From contig NZ_FNVO01000008.1 in NCBI RefSeq assembly GCF_900108175.1, forward strand, positions 247,845-311,844: a DNA stretch of 64,000 nucleotides. Reading direction: 5' to 3'. Of this stretch, positions 26,907-35,130 are shown in pieces. This DNA comes from Thermomonospora echinospora. GTDB lineage: Bacteria; Actinomycetota; Actinomycetes; Streptosporangiales; Streptosporangiaceae. The notes under the pieces are model-generated. The model saw only the letters and a list, made by a program, of their open reading frames with translations. It was not told where the DNA came from and ran no database searches. Position 1 is the stretch's first letter. Each line of letters opens with the position of its first letter. The translations under genes and the position numbers were made by a program.

Positions 26907-27301
26907 AGCCGGCGCTCGAAGCCGGCCCAGGCGACGTGCGACTCGTGCAGGGTGACGGTGATCCCGTCCAGCCCGCGGGCCTGCTCGCCCAGCGCGCCCG
27001 CGTGGACCCGCTCGGCCAGCCGGTCGGCGATGACCTTGGCCAGGAACTCCGTCGTGGTGTTGGTCCCGGCGAAGTCCGGCTCGTCATCGAGGTTGCGGTA
27101 GGCGAGCGGGGCCAGCACGGCTTTGAGCTCCTGGGCGGCGAGCCCGATGTCGACCACGATGTTGTCGGTGTCCAGCTCGGTACGGCGGAAGGTCGCGTCC
27201 ACCACGAACGTCGCGCCGTGTAGTCGCTGGGCCGGTCCGAAGACCTCGCCGCGGAAGCTGTGCGCGATCATGAGGTGGTCGCGGACGGTGACGCTGAACA
27301 A
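26903..27301 (-). CDS. 6-pyruvoyltetrahydropterin synthase-fold protein lacking catalytic residues
   Basis: A 132-residue T-fold protein of the PTPS/QueD family. Of the three zinc histidines only H14 and H28 remain; the third (HGH) is Ala30 (LHGA). The catalytic cysteine position before it is Ala24, and the Asp-His pair of DHxxLN is Ala67-Tyr68. The pterin-binding glutamate region TTTEFLA and the [11 protein letters not shown] strand are kept. This is the same pattern reported for S. coelicolor SCO6650, a PTPS homologue without zinc or triad and without PTPS activity. It likely binds a pterin-like compound and performs some other step. Confidence 0.88.
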   Translation of the reverse strand: MFSVTVRDHLMIAHSFRGEVFGPAQRLHGATFVVDATFRRTELDTDNIVVDIGLAAQELKAVLAPLAYRNLDDEPDFAGTNTTTEFLAKVIADRLAERVHAGALGEQARGLDGITVTLHESHVAWAGFERRL

Positions 27302-27340
27302 ACGGGCTCATCCTCCCAGGAGACGGGGCCACGGGCGGCC

Positions 27341-28321
27341 TCAGCCGGACTCGTACGCAATACGCAGGCACAGGCTGGAGAGTTCACCGGCGGCCAGGCG
27401 CGGCAGTACCCGGGGCAGCTCCGCGAACGCGTGCTCGCCGGTGATCAGCGCGTCGAACGCGGGGTCGGCGAGCAGACGCAGGGCCAGCGACAGCCGGTCG
27501 GCGAACGTGCGGCGGGCCCGCCGGGCCTGGGACACCGCCCCCACCTGGCTGCCGCGCACCACCAGGCGACGGGAGTGGAAGGCCTCGCCCAGCGGCACAC
27601 CCACCCGCCTGTCGCCGTACCAGCTGAGCTCCAGCACGGTCCCCTCGTCGGCGAGCAGCTCCAGCGACCGCGTCAGCCCCTCCTCGGTGGCGCTCGCGTG
27701 CACGACCAGGTCGCACTCCCCGGCGGCCCGCTCGGGGACGGCGAAGCCGACGCCGAGCGCGCGGGCGGTGTCCGCCCGGGCCGGATCGACGTCGACCAGT
27801 TCCACCCGCGTGCCCGGAATCGCGGCCAGCAGCCTGGCCACGCAACAGCCGACCATCCCCGCCCCGACGACGGCGACCCGGTCCCCGACCATCGGCGCCG
27901 CGTCCCACAGCGCGTTCACCGCGGTCTCCACCGTCCCGGCCAGCACCGCCCGGCCCGGCGGCACCTCGTCGGGGACGGGCGTCACCGCGTCGGTCGGGAC
28001 GACGTACCGGGTCTGATGGGGGTAGAGGCAGAAGACGGTCCGGCCCAGCAGGGCCGGCGGTCCCTGCTCGACGATTCCCACATTGAGGTAGCCGTACTTG
28101 ACCGGCCCGGGGAACTCGCCCTCCTGGAAGGGCGCCCGCATCGCCCGATACTGGCTTTTCGGTACGCCGCCACGGAAGACGAGGGTCTCCGTGCCCCGGC
28201 TTATCCCCGAATACAGGGTCCGGACCAGCACTTCGCCGTCGGCGGGCGGCGCCACCTCGACCGGCCTGATCTCTCCCTGGCCGGGCGAGCGGAGCCAAAA
28301 TGCGCGTGCTTTGAACTCCAT
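27341..28321 (-). CDS. MDR-family dehydrogenase (zinc-type alcohol dehydrogenase-like)
   Basis: A 326-residue medium-chain dehydrogenase/reductase. The Rossmann nucleotide site is VAVVGAGMVGCCVARLLA followed by VELVDVDPARAD, suggesting NAD(H) use. The usual catalytic-zinc Cys and the four-Cys structural zinc loop are absent (SGISRGTETLVFRGG replaces the Cys site), so it may act as a reductase on a cyclic or polyol carbonyl rather than a classic alcohol dehydrogenase. GGGGG at about 28328-28332 suits ATG 28321; ATG 28327 is the alternative. It heads the five-gene minus-strand run of the pterin-like locus. Confidence 0.82.
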   Translation of the reverse strand: MEFKARAFWLRSPGQGEIRPVEVAPPADGEVLVRTLYSGISRGTETLVFRGGVPKSQYRAMRAPFQEGEFPGPVKYGYLNVGIVEQGPPALLGRTVFCLYPHQTRYVVPTDAVTPVPDEVPPGRAVLAGTVETAVNALWDAAPMVGDRVAVVGAGMVGCCVARLLAAIPGTRVELVDVDPARADTARALGVGFAVPERAAGECDLVVHASATEEGLTRSLELLADEGTVLELSWYGDRRVGVPLGEAFHSRRLVVRGSQVGAVSQARRARRTFADRLSLALRLLADPAFDALITGEHAFAELPRVLPRLAAGELSSLCLRIAYESG

Positions 28322-28424
28322 CGACATCCCCCACGTAGCTGATGACAGCGGGATCGGCGCGCCGGCTGGGGCGGCCGAAGAGTATCGGACGCATTGCGTC
28401 CGGGCATAGGGGACCGGAGGCGCG

Positions 28425-29183
28425 GTGACCACACTTGATTGGCGTGCGATGAGGGCGCCGGCCCGGGAACCGGCCGTCGGGGTGGGGGTCCAGCTGGTGC
28501 TGCTCACCGTGCTGGCGGCCGGCGTGGGGCTGCGCCCGGAGGGCTGGGCGGCCGCGACCGGCTATGCGGTGATCCTCGCCGTGCTCCTCACCTGCGCCCT
28601 GTCCCGGTCCAGGACCCGGTCGCTGGGGCCGGCCGACTGGGTCACCCTGGCCCGCGCCGAACTGGTCGGCGGTGTCACGGCCCTGGTGGCGACGGCCTGG
28701 GTCGGCAAGGCCGTACCGGTCGGGCTCATCGTCGCACTCGCCACCGTGGCGCTGGTCCTCGACGGGGTGGACGGCCAGGTCGCGCGGCGCACGGGGACGG
28801 TCTCGGCGCTGGGCGCCCGGTTCGACATGGAGACCGACGCCTTCCTCGTCCTGGTGCTCAGCGTCTTCGCGGCCAGGTCCCTCGGCGTGTGGGTGCTGGC
28901 CATCGGGGCCATGCGGTACGTCTTCGTGGCGGCGTCCTGGGCCGCGCCGTGGCTGCGGGCCTCCCTGCCACCGAGCTTCGCCAGGAAGACCGTGGCCGCG
29001 ACGCAGGGCGTCATCCTCGTGGTCGCGATCGCCGGGGTGACCTCCCGCCCGGTGGCGGCCGGCCTGGTCGGGGCGGCGCTGGCGGCGCTGGTGTGGTCCT
29101 TCGGCCGCGACGTCCGGTGGCTGTGGCGTGGCCGCGGCGCCGCCGGCGCACGCGGACGAACGTCACCGGGAGTCGCCGTCTGA
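28425..29183 (+). CDS. CDP-alcohol phosphatidyltransferase family protein
   Basis: A 252-residue membrane enzyme with about six segments. The signature DGVDGQVARRTGTVSALGARFDMETD keeps all key residues (D-x2-DG-x2-AR-x8-G-x3-D-x3-D), so it should be catalytic. Family members move a phosphoalcohol from a CDP-linked donor to an alcohol such as inositol, glycerol or another polyol. CGGAGG at 28415-28420 fixes the GTG start. It diverges from the MDR gene and overlaps the 3' end of convergent mftF by 21 bases. Its presence suggests a membrane-anchored or phosphodiester-linked product. Confidence 0.86.
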   Translation: MTTLDWRAMRAPAREPAVGVGVQLVLLTVLAAGVGLRPEGWAAATGYAVILAVLLTCALSRSRTRSLGPADWVTLARAELVGGVTALVATAWVGKAVPVGLIVALATVALVLDGVDGQVARRTGTVSALGARFDMETDAFLVLVLSVFAARSLGVWVLAIGAMRYVFVAASWAAPWLRASLPPSFARKTVAATQGVILVVAIAGVTSRPVAAGLVGAALAALVWSFGRDVRWLWRGRGAAGARGRTSPGVAV

Positions 29184-30611
29184 GGAGCGGTCGGGGCCGA
29201 GGCCGTCGCGCGAGGACCACCACAGGCGTGGCAGGAGAGGGGCGAGGGTCCGCTCCCGGAGACAGCCGTGCCACACGCCGAGGCCGTAGGCCATCTCGTC
29301 GAGCAGACGCAGCCCCGTCCACGTCAGCGGGCCCAGCGCGGAGCCGCCCTGCCTGCGGAAGGTGAGGGCGGCCGGTCCAAGGACGGCCGCGGCCAGGGGG
29401 AGCCGCAGCCGGGGGACTGCCAGGCCGATCGGGAAGGCCAGCGGCCACCACGTCCGGGTCACCGTGCGTCCGAGGATCTCCCCGGCCGCGATGGTGCCGC
29501 CCGCGGCCATGCGGGCCGCCAGCGGCCAGGGCCGGTCGGTCCAGGTGGCGAACTTGCGGGCCAGCAGCGCGGTGGTGCCCGCGGTGACCGCGAGCCCGGC
29601 CGCGGGGGTCCCGGCCGCGGTCAGCGTCCAGGCCAGGGCGCTCCAGCCGGACATGCTCAGTGCCGGCAGTTCGGCCGGGTGCCGTACGGCCAGGGGCGCG
29701 GCGGAGGTGCCGTAGTCGTGGCGGCGCGCCAGCCAGGCGCGCAGCCGGGTCCGGTGCTGGTGGGCCACGCGCGATTCGGGGACGTAGCGCACCTGCCACC
29801 CGGCGGCCGCCAGCCGCCACACGAAGTCCACGTCCTCTCCCACGCGCATGCGCTCGTCGAAGCCGTCGCCCAACGCGGCCCGCCGTACGACCAGCGTCGC
29901 GCTCGGCAGATAGGAGACGGCCGAGCGCGGGCGCACGATGCTCGCGGCGGGGCCCATGTCCAGCGCCGAGCTTTCGGCCTCGTAGCGGGCCAGAACCCCG
30001 GAGCCGGTCACGTGCGAGGTGATCCGGGGCGCGACCGCCGCGACGGCCGGGTCGGCGAAGTGCGGCAGGAGCGGGCCGAGCCAGCCCGCCTCGGGAACGC
30101 AGTCGGAATCGACGAAGGCCACCAGCGGGGTGTCCGCCGCGCGTGCGCCCGTGTTGCGGGCCGCGGCCGGCCCGCCGTTGACGTCCCGGCGGATCAGCCG
30201 GGCCCCGGCCGCGACCGCGGCCCCGGCGATCGGGGCGGGATCGGGGGAGGCGTCGTCGACCACGATGACCGGGTACGCGGTCCCCAGCGCGGTCAGGCAC
30301 CGGACGAGCTCCCGGGCCCGTCCGTGGGCGGGAACGACGATCGTGACCCGCGCGTCGGCGGGAGGCCCGTCCGGGAGCGGGTGCATCATGCCCGCCTCCA
30401 CGAGCCGGCGGGCGAGGAGCCCAGCGGCCCGCCCGGGACCGACCGGCGCGCCCTGCGACCATCGCCGGACCAGGTCCGCGCCCTTAGGCGTGAGCCGTAC
30501 GAGGCGGGTGGGCGTGCCGCCCAGCAGGACGCGGCCGTCCTCCAACGGCGCCAGGGCGGGGTCGGGACGCAGGCGGAAGGCCGCGGGCAGCGGGGTCCTA
30601 TCGGATCTCAT
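29163..30611 (-). CDS. mftF: Mycofactocin glycosyltransferase MftF
   Basis: A 482-residue GT2 protein that oligoglycosylates (pre)mycofactocin with beta-1,4-glucose in mycobacteria. The N-terminal segment (RLVRLTPKGADLVRRW) resembles a PqqD-like peptide-binding wing, followed by GT-A motifs VTIVVPAHGRARELVRCL, VIVVDDASPDP, FVDSDCVPEAGW and GEDVDFVWR. The C-terminal part has several hydrophobic segments (about 320-430). It is the last gene of the cluster, its start overlapping mftE by 14 bases. Confidence 0.93.
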   Translation of the reverse strand: MRSDRTPLPAAFRLRPDPALAPLEDGRVLLGGTPTRLVRLTPKGADLVRRWSQGAPVGPGRAAGLLARRLVEAGMMHPLPDGPPADARVTIVVPAHGRARELVRCLTALGTAYPVIVVDDASPDPAPIAGAAVAAGARLIRRDVNGGPAAARNTGARAADTPLVAFVDSDCVPEAGWLGPLLPHFADPAVAAVAPRITSHVTGSGVLARYEAESSALDMGPAASIVRPRSAVSYLPSATLVVRRAALGDGFDERMRVGEDVDFVWRLAAAGWQVRYVPESRVAHQHRTRLRAWLARRHDYGTSAAPLAVRHPAELPALSMSGWSALAWTLTAAGTPAAGLAVTAGTTALLARKFATWTDRPWPLAARMAAGGTIAAGEILGRTVTRTWWPLAFPIGLAVPRLRLPLAAAVLGPAALTFRRQGGSALGPLTWTGLRLLDEMAYGLGVWHGCLRERTLAPLLPRLWWSSRDGLGPDRSSDGDSR

Positions 30612-31278
30612 CGTCGATCCTGTCGAGCAGTGACCGGGTCAGCCCCTGGAAGAGACGGGCGCCTTCGGTGGCGGTGGCGCCGGCCGGGTCGCCCAGGACG
30701 CCGTTGGGGCTGACCGCGCGCACTCCCTCGGCGCGCAGGCGGGGCATGAGCGCGGGCAGTGGATCGGTCGCGCCGGCCTCGGCCAGATCGTGCCGTACGG
30801 CGGAGGGGGCCAGGTGCAGCATGAGCGAGGTCTCGGTGCGTCCCGCGTGCGCGTCGCCTCCGGGTGTGTGCAGGTGGTGGACGACCAGCCGGCGTCCTTC
30901 CTGCGCGCACACCTGCGCGGCCTGCCGGAGCGCGTCGGCGTTCCCGCCGTGGCCGTTGACGACCAGGATGCCGGCCCAGTCGCGGGAGGCGTCGCGGACC
31001 AGTTCGACGACGAGCAGGGCCAGCGCCCGGGTGCCGATGCTGACGGTTCCGGGGAAGCCGGCGTGCTCGCCGCTGGCGCCATAGGCGATGGCCGGGGCGA
31101 GACCCGTCTGTGGGCGCGACTCGTGCGCGTGGTGGGCGACGGCGGCGGCGATGCGGGTGTCGGTGTCGAGCGGCAGATGCGGGCCGTGCTGTTCGAGGGA
31201 GCCGACGGGGACGAGCAGGACCTGCCGAGGCCGGGCCTCCACCTGCGGCCATGTCGCGTCGGCGAGCGGCCGGGTCAT
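30598..31278 (-). CDS. mftE: Mycofactocin creatininase-family peptidase MftE
   Basis: A 226-residue metallopeptidase that cleaves MftC-modified MftA to release the Val-Tyr derived AHDP core. Metal ligands are in GSLEQHGPHLPLDTD, VNGHGGNAD and HAGRTETS. It overlaps the SDR gene stop (ATGA) and the start of mftF. It belongs to the same superfamily as the creatininase gene at 23163 but has the MftE-specific context. Confidence 0.93.
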   Translation of the reverse strand: MTRPLADATWPQVEARPRQVLLVPVGSLEQHGPHLPLDTDTRIAAAVAHHAHESRPQTGLAPAIAYGASGEHAGFPGTVSIGTRALALLVVELVRDASRDWAGILVVNGHGGNADALRQAAQVCAQEGRRLVVHHLHTPGGDAHAGRTETSLMLHLAPSAVRHDLAEAGATDPLPALMPRLRAEGVRAVSPNGVLGDPAGATATEGARLFQGLTRSLLDRIDDEIR

Positions 31279-32075
31279 CCGGTGAAGCCGCCGTCGACGT
31301 TCAGCGCCGCGCCGGTGGTCGCGGAGGCTCCCTCCGAGCACAGCCACACCACCGCCGAGGCGATCTCGGCCGGGTCGAGGAGACGGGCGAGCCGCTGGTG
31401 GCGGGCCAGTTCGGCGGCGCCGTCGAGCCCGTAGACGCCGGCGGTGTGGTCCAGCAGCGCGGTCGCGGTGCTGCCGGGCAGCACCGCGTTGGCGGTGACG
31501 CCGCTGGGGCCGAGGTCGGCGGCCAGGGCGCGGACGTAGCCGAGCGCGGCGTGCTTGGCCGCGACGTAGGAGGCCAGGCGGGGGAGCCCGCGCTCGCCCG
31601 CCGAGGAGACGACGGCGACGAACCGGCCCCGGCCCCGCGGCGCGAGCAGCAGGCGGGGGACCGCGGCACGGGCGAGGTTGGCCACCCCGTGCAGGTTGAC
31701 CGACAGGTCGCGGTCGAGGTCGGCGGGCGTCTGCTCCCAGGCGGGGCCGTCGGCGCCGATGATCCCGGCGACCGCGACCGCGGCGACCAGGTCACCGGGG
31801 CCGGCGGCGCCGACGAGCCGCGCCACGTCCGAGGGGGAACGCACGTCGCAGGGCAGCGCGGTCACCTGGGCTCCCAGGTCCCGGCACCTTTTCTCCACCG
31901 CCGTGAGGTCGTCGGCGGTGGCCAGCCGGTAGCGCAGTCCCGCGACGGCGCCGGGGGCGGGGACGTCGCCGAGGACCAGGTCGTAACCGGCGGCGGCGAG
32001 CGCGGCGGAGACCGCCGCGCCGATGCCCCGCGCGGCGCCGGTGACCACGGCGACCGGGCGCTGTGCCCCGGTCAT
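31275..32075 (-). CDS. Mycofactocin-associated SDR oxidoreductase
   Basis: A 266-residue short-chain dehydrogenase of the mycofactocin-coupled type. The nucleotide motif is VVTGAARGIGAAVSAAL, the catalytic triad is Ser (VVSSAGERG) with SYVAAKHA, and the C-terminus LNVDGGFTG is typical. This group is thought to hold its nicotinamide non-exchangeably and to use mycofactocin as external electron carrier. ATGA overlaps on both sides (mftD and mftE) place it inside the biosynthetic operon. The substrate is unknown. Confidence 0.9.
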   Translation of the reverse strand: MTGAQRPVAVVTGAARGIGAAVSAALAAAGYDLVLGDVPAPGAVAGLRYRLATADDLTAVEKRCRDLGAQVTALPCDVRSPSDVARLVGAAGPGDLVAAVAVAGIIGADGPAWEQTPADLDRDLSVNLHGVANLARAAVPRLLLAPRGRGRFVAVVSSAGERGLPRLASYVAAKHAALGYVRALAADLGPSGVTANAVLPGSTATALLDHTAGVYGLDGAAELARHQRLARLLDPAEIASAVVWLCSEGASATTGAALNVDGGFTG

Positions 32076-33265
32076 GGCCGCGGCTGCTCCACGACCCCCA
32101 GGTCCCGGGTGAATCCCGCCGGGACGAGCACGTCGTCGGGGGTCAGCTCGTGGATGGACGAGCGCCCCAGTCCCAGCAGCGCCGAGTCCATGCCGCCGCG
32201 CAGGATGTCGAGCACGTTCTCCACGCCCGCCTGCCCGTTGGCGGCCAGGCCCCACAGGTAGGCCCGTCCGATCATCACCGCCCTGGCGCCCAGCGCCAGC
32301 GCCTTGACCACGTCGCCGCCGCGGCGCACGCCCCCGTCGAGCAGGACCTCGACCTGGTCGCCCACCGCCTGCGCGACGGCGGGCAGGGCGCGGATCGGCG
32401 CCGGCGTCCCGTCGAGGTTGTTGCCGCCGTGGTTGGACACCGAGATCGCGGTGACCCCGGCGTCGACGGCGCGCAGGGCATCGTCCACCCGGCACACGCC
32501 CTTGAGCATGAACGGCGCGTCACCCCACTGCTCGCGCAGCCAGCGCACGTCCTCCCATGAGGGGGGAGGGGTCTGCATCCACTCGCCGTAGGCCCCGAAG
32601 AACGTCGGCGCCTCCTGCCCGGCCTCGGCCAGGTTCGGCGTCGTCAGGTCCGGGAGGCGCCGGGTCTTGACGTACTCCAGCAGCCAGCGCGGACGCGCCA
32701 GCGCCTGGGGTGCGAGCTTGGCCATCGCCTTGAAGTCCAGCCGCTCGGGAATCCACGGGCTGCCCCAGTCCCGCCCGTGGGAGAACGACCAGTCGAGGGT
32801 GACGATGAGCCCCTTGGCCCCGGCGGCGCGCGCATGCTCGATGCGCCGCAGCATCGCGTCCTTGCTGCCCATCCAGTACATCTGGAAGAACACCTGCGGG
32901 TTGGCCGCCACGACCTCGGTCAGCGGCTTGCTGGCGAACGAGCTGAGGCCCATCGCCGTGCCCCGCGCCGCGGCGGCCCGCGCCACCGCCACCTCACCGT
33001 CGGGGTGCACGGCCTGCACACCGGTCGGGGAGATGATCACCGGCAGCGAGATCGACTCGCCCATGACCGTGGTGCCCAGGTCGCGCTTGGCCGACAGGCC
33101 GGCCACGTGCGGGGCGAACCCCAGCTCGGCGAACGCCTTGGTGTTGTCGTCGTAGGACACGCCCCGCTCGGACCCGGCGAGCAACGCCCCGTAGACCGAC
33201 TTCGGCAGCCGCTTCCTGGCCCGCCGCTGGGCCTCGGTGACCGTCTCGAACCATGCACCGCTCAT
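32072..33265 (-). CDS. mftD: Pre-mycofactocin synthase MftD
   Basis: A 397-residue FMN-dependent alpha-hydroxyacid-oxidase family enzyme that oxidatively deaminates AHDP to pre-mycofactocin, the redox-active form. FMN and catalytic blocks include LPVIISPTGVQAVHPDGE, VSNHGGNNLDGTPAPI (the catalytic His) and LLDGGVRRGGDVVKAL. Length and context match mycobacterial MftD. A 37-base gap separates it from mftC, and its stop is joined to the SDR start (ATGA). Confidence 0.95.
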   Translation of the reverse strand: MSGAWFETVTEAQRRARKRLPKSVYGALLAGSERGVSYDDNTKAFAELGFAPHVAGLSAKRDLGTTVMGESISLPVIISPTGVQAVHPDGEVAVARAAAARGTAMGLSSFASKPLTEVVAANPQVFFQMYWMGSKDAMLRRIEHARAAGAKGLIVTLDWSFSHGRDWGSPWIPERLDFKAMAKLAPQALARPRWLLEYVKTRRLPDLTTPNLAEAGQEAPTFFGAYGEWMQTPPPSWEDVRWLREQWGDAPFMLKGVCRVDDALRAVDAGVTAISVSNHGGNNLDGTPAPIRALPAVAQAVGDQVEVLLDGGVRRGGDVVKALALGARAVMIGRAYLWGLAANGQAGVENVLDILRGGMDSALLGLGRSSIHELTPDDVLVPAGFTRDLGVVEQPRP

Positions 33266-33302
33266 GATCGTCCTCTTGTCTCGTCCCGGTCCGGAGGGCC
33301 GT

Positions 33303-34538
33303 TCACCGCTGCTTGGAGCCGGCTAGCGGGCTCTCGTCGCAGAAGCGGTCCGGGCGGCCGCCCGGCATCACGGGCATGCCCAGGGACACCGGCTGACCAC
33401 GGACCGGGCCCTTGTGCGAGTGGTCGGCGCCGGGCCGGGGAGCGGCCGTGCGGTCGACGGACCGCAGCGCCGCCTCGCCGTGGCCCTTGACGCATTCGGG
33501 GTCCGGGCCGTCCAGCGGGAGGCCGGTGAAGAACTTGGCCGCCATGCACCCGCCGCGGCAGGCGTCGTACGCCGAGCACTGTGTGCAGGCGCCGCCGGTC
33601 TGCGGCCGCCGCAGCTCGGCGAACAGCTCCGACTCCCGCCACACCCGGGTGAAGCCGCCCTCGTCGCGCACGTTGCCGGCCAGGAAGTTGTCGTGGATGG
33701 CGAACGGGCAGGCGTAGACGTCGCCCACCGGGTCGATCAGGCACACCACCCGGCCGGCGCCGCACAGGTTCAGCCCGGGCAGCGCCGACCCATAGGCCGA
33801 AAGGTGGAAGAACGAGTCGCCGGTGAGCACGCGCTCGCCGTGCTCGACCAGCCAGTGGTACAGGCTCTCCTGCTGCTCGGCCGTGGGGTGCAGCTCGTCC
33901 CACACGTCGGCGCCGCGGCCGGAGGGCCGCAGCCGGGTCAGCCGCAGCTGGGCGCCGTAGCGGTCGGCGAGCGCCTGGAACGCGTCCAGCTGCCCGGCGT
34001 TGTGCCGGGTCACCACGACCGAGATCTTGAAGTCGCGGAACCCGGCCTCCTGGAGGTACCGCATCGCCCGGGTCGCGGTGGCGTACGAGCCCTGCCCGCG
34101 GACCGCGTCGTTGACCTCGGCGGTGGCGCCGTCCAGCGAGATCTGCACGTCCACGTAGTCGCTGTCGGCCAGCCGGGCCGCCACCTCTGGGGTGATCTTG
34201 ACCCCGTTGGTGGAGAACTTCACTCCGACCCGGTGGGCGGTGGCGTAGTCCACCAGCTCCCAGAAGTCCGAGCGCACCGTGGGCTCCCCGCCCCCGATGT
34301 TCACGTAGAACACCTGCATCCGCTCGAGCTCGTCGATCACCGCCTTGGCCTCGGCGGTGGTGAGCTCCCGTGGGTCCCGCCGGCCCGAGCTGGACAGGCA
34401 GTGCACGCACGCCAGGTTGCAGGCGTAGGTGAGCTCCCAGGTCAGGCAGATCGGGGCGTCGAGACCATGCTGGAAGTGGTCCACCAGGCGGCCGGGCGAC
34501 CGGTCCGGGCGCCGGGGCGCGGTGGGGGCGAGGGCCAC
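33303..34538 (-). CDS. mftC: Mycofactocin radical SAM maturase MftC
   Basis: A 411-residue radical SAM/SPASM enzyme that decarboxylates the C-terminal tyrosine of MftA and forms a Val-Tyr C-C bond. The cluster-binding motif is CNLACVHC (C40, C44, C47) and GGGEPTVRSDF is the SAM-binding GGE region. SPASM cysteines follow in LCGAGRVVC, VYACPF and GACTQCSAYDACRGGC for auxiliary Fe-S clusters. The GTG start has GAAGGAG upstream, placed 23 bases after the mftB stop. About 40 C-terminal residues extend past the SPASM domain. Confidence 0.95.
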   Translation of the reverse strand: MALAPTAPRRPDRSPGRLVDHFQHGLDAPICLTWELTYACNLACVHCLSSSGRRDPRELTTAEAKAVIDELERMQVFYVNIGGGEPTVRSDFWELVDYATAHRVGVKFSTNGVKITPEVAARLADSDYVDVQISLDGATAEVNDAVRGQGSYATATRAMRYLQEAGFRDFKISVVVTRHNAGQLDAFQALADRYGAQLRLTRLRPSGRGADVWDELHPTAEQQESLYHWLVEHGERVLTGDSFFHLSAYGSALPGLNLCGAGRVVCLIDPVGDVYACPFAIHDNFLAGNVRDEGGFTRVWRESELFAELRRPQTGGACTQCSAYDACRGGCMAAKFFTGLPLDGPDPECVKGHGEAALRSVDRTAAPRPGADHSHKGPVRGQPVSLGMPVMPGGRPDRFCDESPLAGSKQR

Positions 34539-34561
34539 GGTGCTGTTCTCCTTCGGATCCT

Positions 34562-34888
34562 TCAGGACTTGCCTGCGGCGGCCGCCCGCCTGACGAGCAT
34601 GGCGGAGTCCGCCAGCGTGGCCAGCGCGGCCTGGTAGCGGCCCAGGTCGTCCTCCTCGACGCCTGCGCTGCGCAGGGCGGCCCGGGCGCTGGGCTGGTCG
34701 GCCAGGGCGCGTACCCCGGTCAGCAGCGTGCGGTCCTTGAGGAACGACAGCCGCCGCGTGCCGAAGTGGTAGAGCAGCGCCCCGAACGGCTCGGGGCGCA
34801 CCGCCACCTGCGGGTGCAGCTCCCAGGCGGCGTCGAGGTCGAAACCCGCGGACTGGGCGCCGGCGCCGGGAGGGCTGGGCTCGGGCAT
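34562..34888 (-). CDS. mftB: Mycofactocin peptide chaperone MftB
   Basis: A 108-residue PqqD-like RiPP recognition element that binds MftA and presents it to MftC. The family core ELHPQVAVRPEPFGALLYHFGTR is present, followed by FLKDRTLLTGVRAL. The frame is open upstream, but the ATG at 34888 begins eleven bases after the mftA stop and gives the usual size. Confidence 0.92.
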   Translation of the reverse strand: MPEPSPPGAGAQSAGFDLDAAWELHPQVAVRPEPFGALLYHFGTRRLSFLKDRTLLTGVRALADQPSARAALRSAGVEEDDLGRYQAALATLADSAMLVRRAAAAGKS

Positions 34889-34899
34889 CGCGGGCGTGC

Positions 34900-35046
34900 T
34901 TAGTAGACGCCGCACATGCCGTCGATCGAGACCTCCTCCACGAGCAGGTCCTGCTCCAGGAGGTCCTGCCCGTCCGGAGCGGTCGCGCGCTCGTCCTGCG
35001 CGGGGGAGGGGGAGACGGAGGCCGGGACCTGCGAAAGACCGCTCAT
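34900..35046 (-). CDS. mftA: Mycofactocin precursor peptide MftA
   Basis: A 48-residue precursor peptide found by reading the gap upstream of mftB. It starts MSGLSQVPAS and ends with the invariant core IDGMCGVY followed by TAA. MftC and MftE act on the terminal Val-Tyr pair. The acidic stretch LLEQDLLVEEVS is the leader portion recognised by MftB. AAGGAG lies six bases before the ATG. This gene is short and easily missed. Confidence 0.96.
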   Translation of the reverse strand: MSGLSQVPASVSPSPAQDERATAPDGQDLLEQDLLVEEVSIDGMCGVY

Positions 35047-35065
35047 GAAAGACTCCTTCAGTCAA

Positions 35066-35094
35066 CCGCACGTGATACCTCATCGCGTGTGCGG
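35066..35094. promoter_or_regulatory. Candidate MftR operator between mftA and mftR
   Basis: CCGCAC at 35066-35071 and GTGCGG at 35089-35094 are perfect six-base inverted arms 17 bases apart, in the 84-base divergent gap of mftA and mftR. TetR-family repressors usually act on such shared regions. The spacing is somewhat wide for a single TetR dimer, so the assignment is tentative. Confidence 0.45.
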
Positions 35095-35130
35095 CCACGA
35101 TAATGGCACTTGGTGCCGAAAGGAAGAGGT

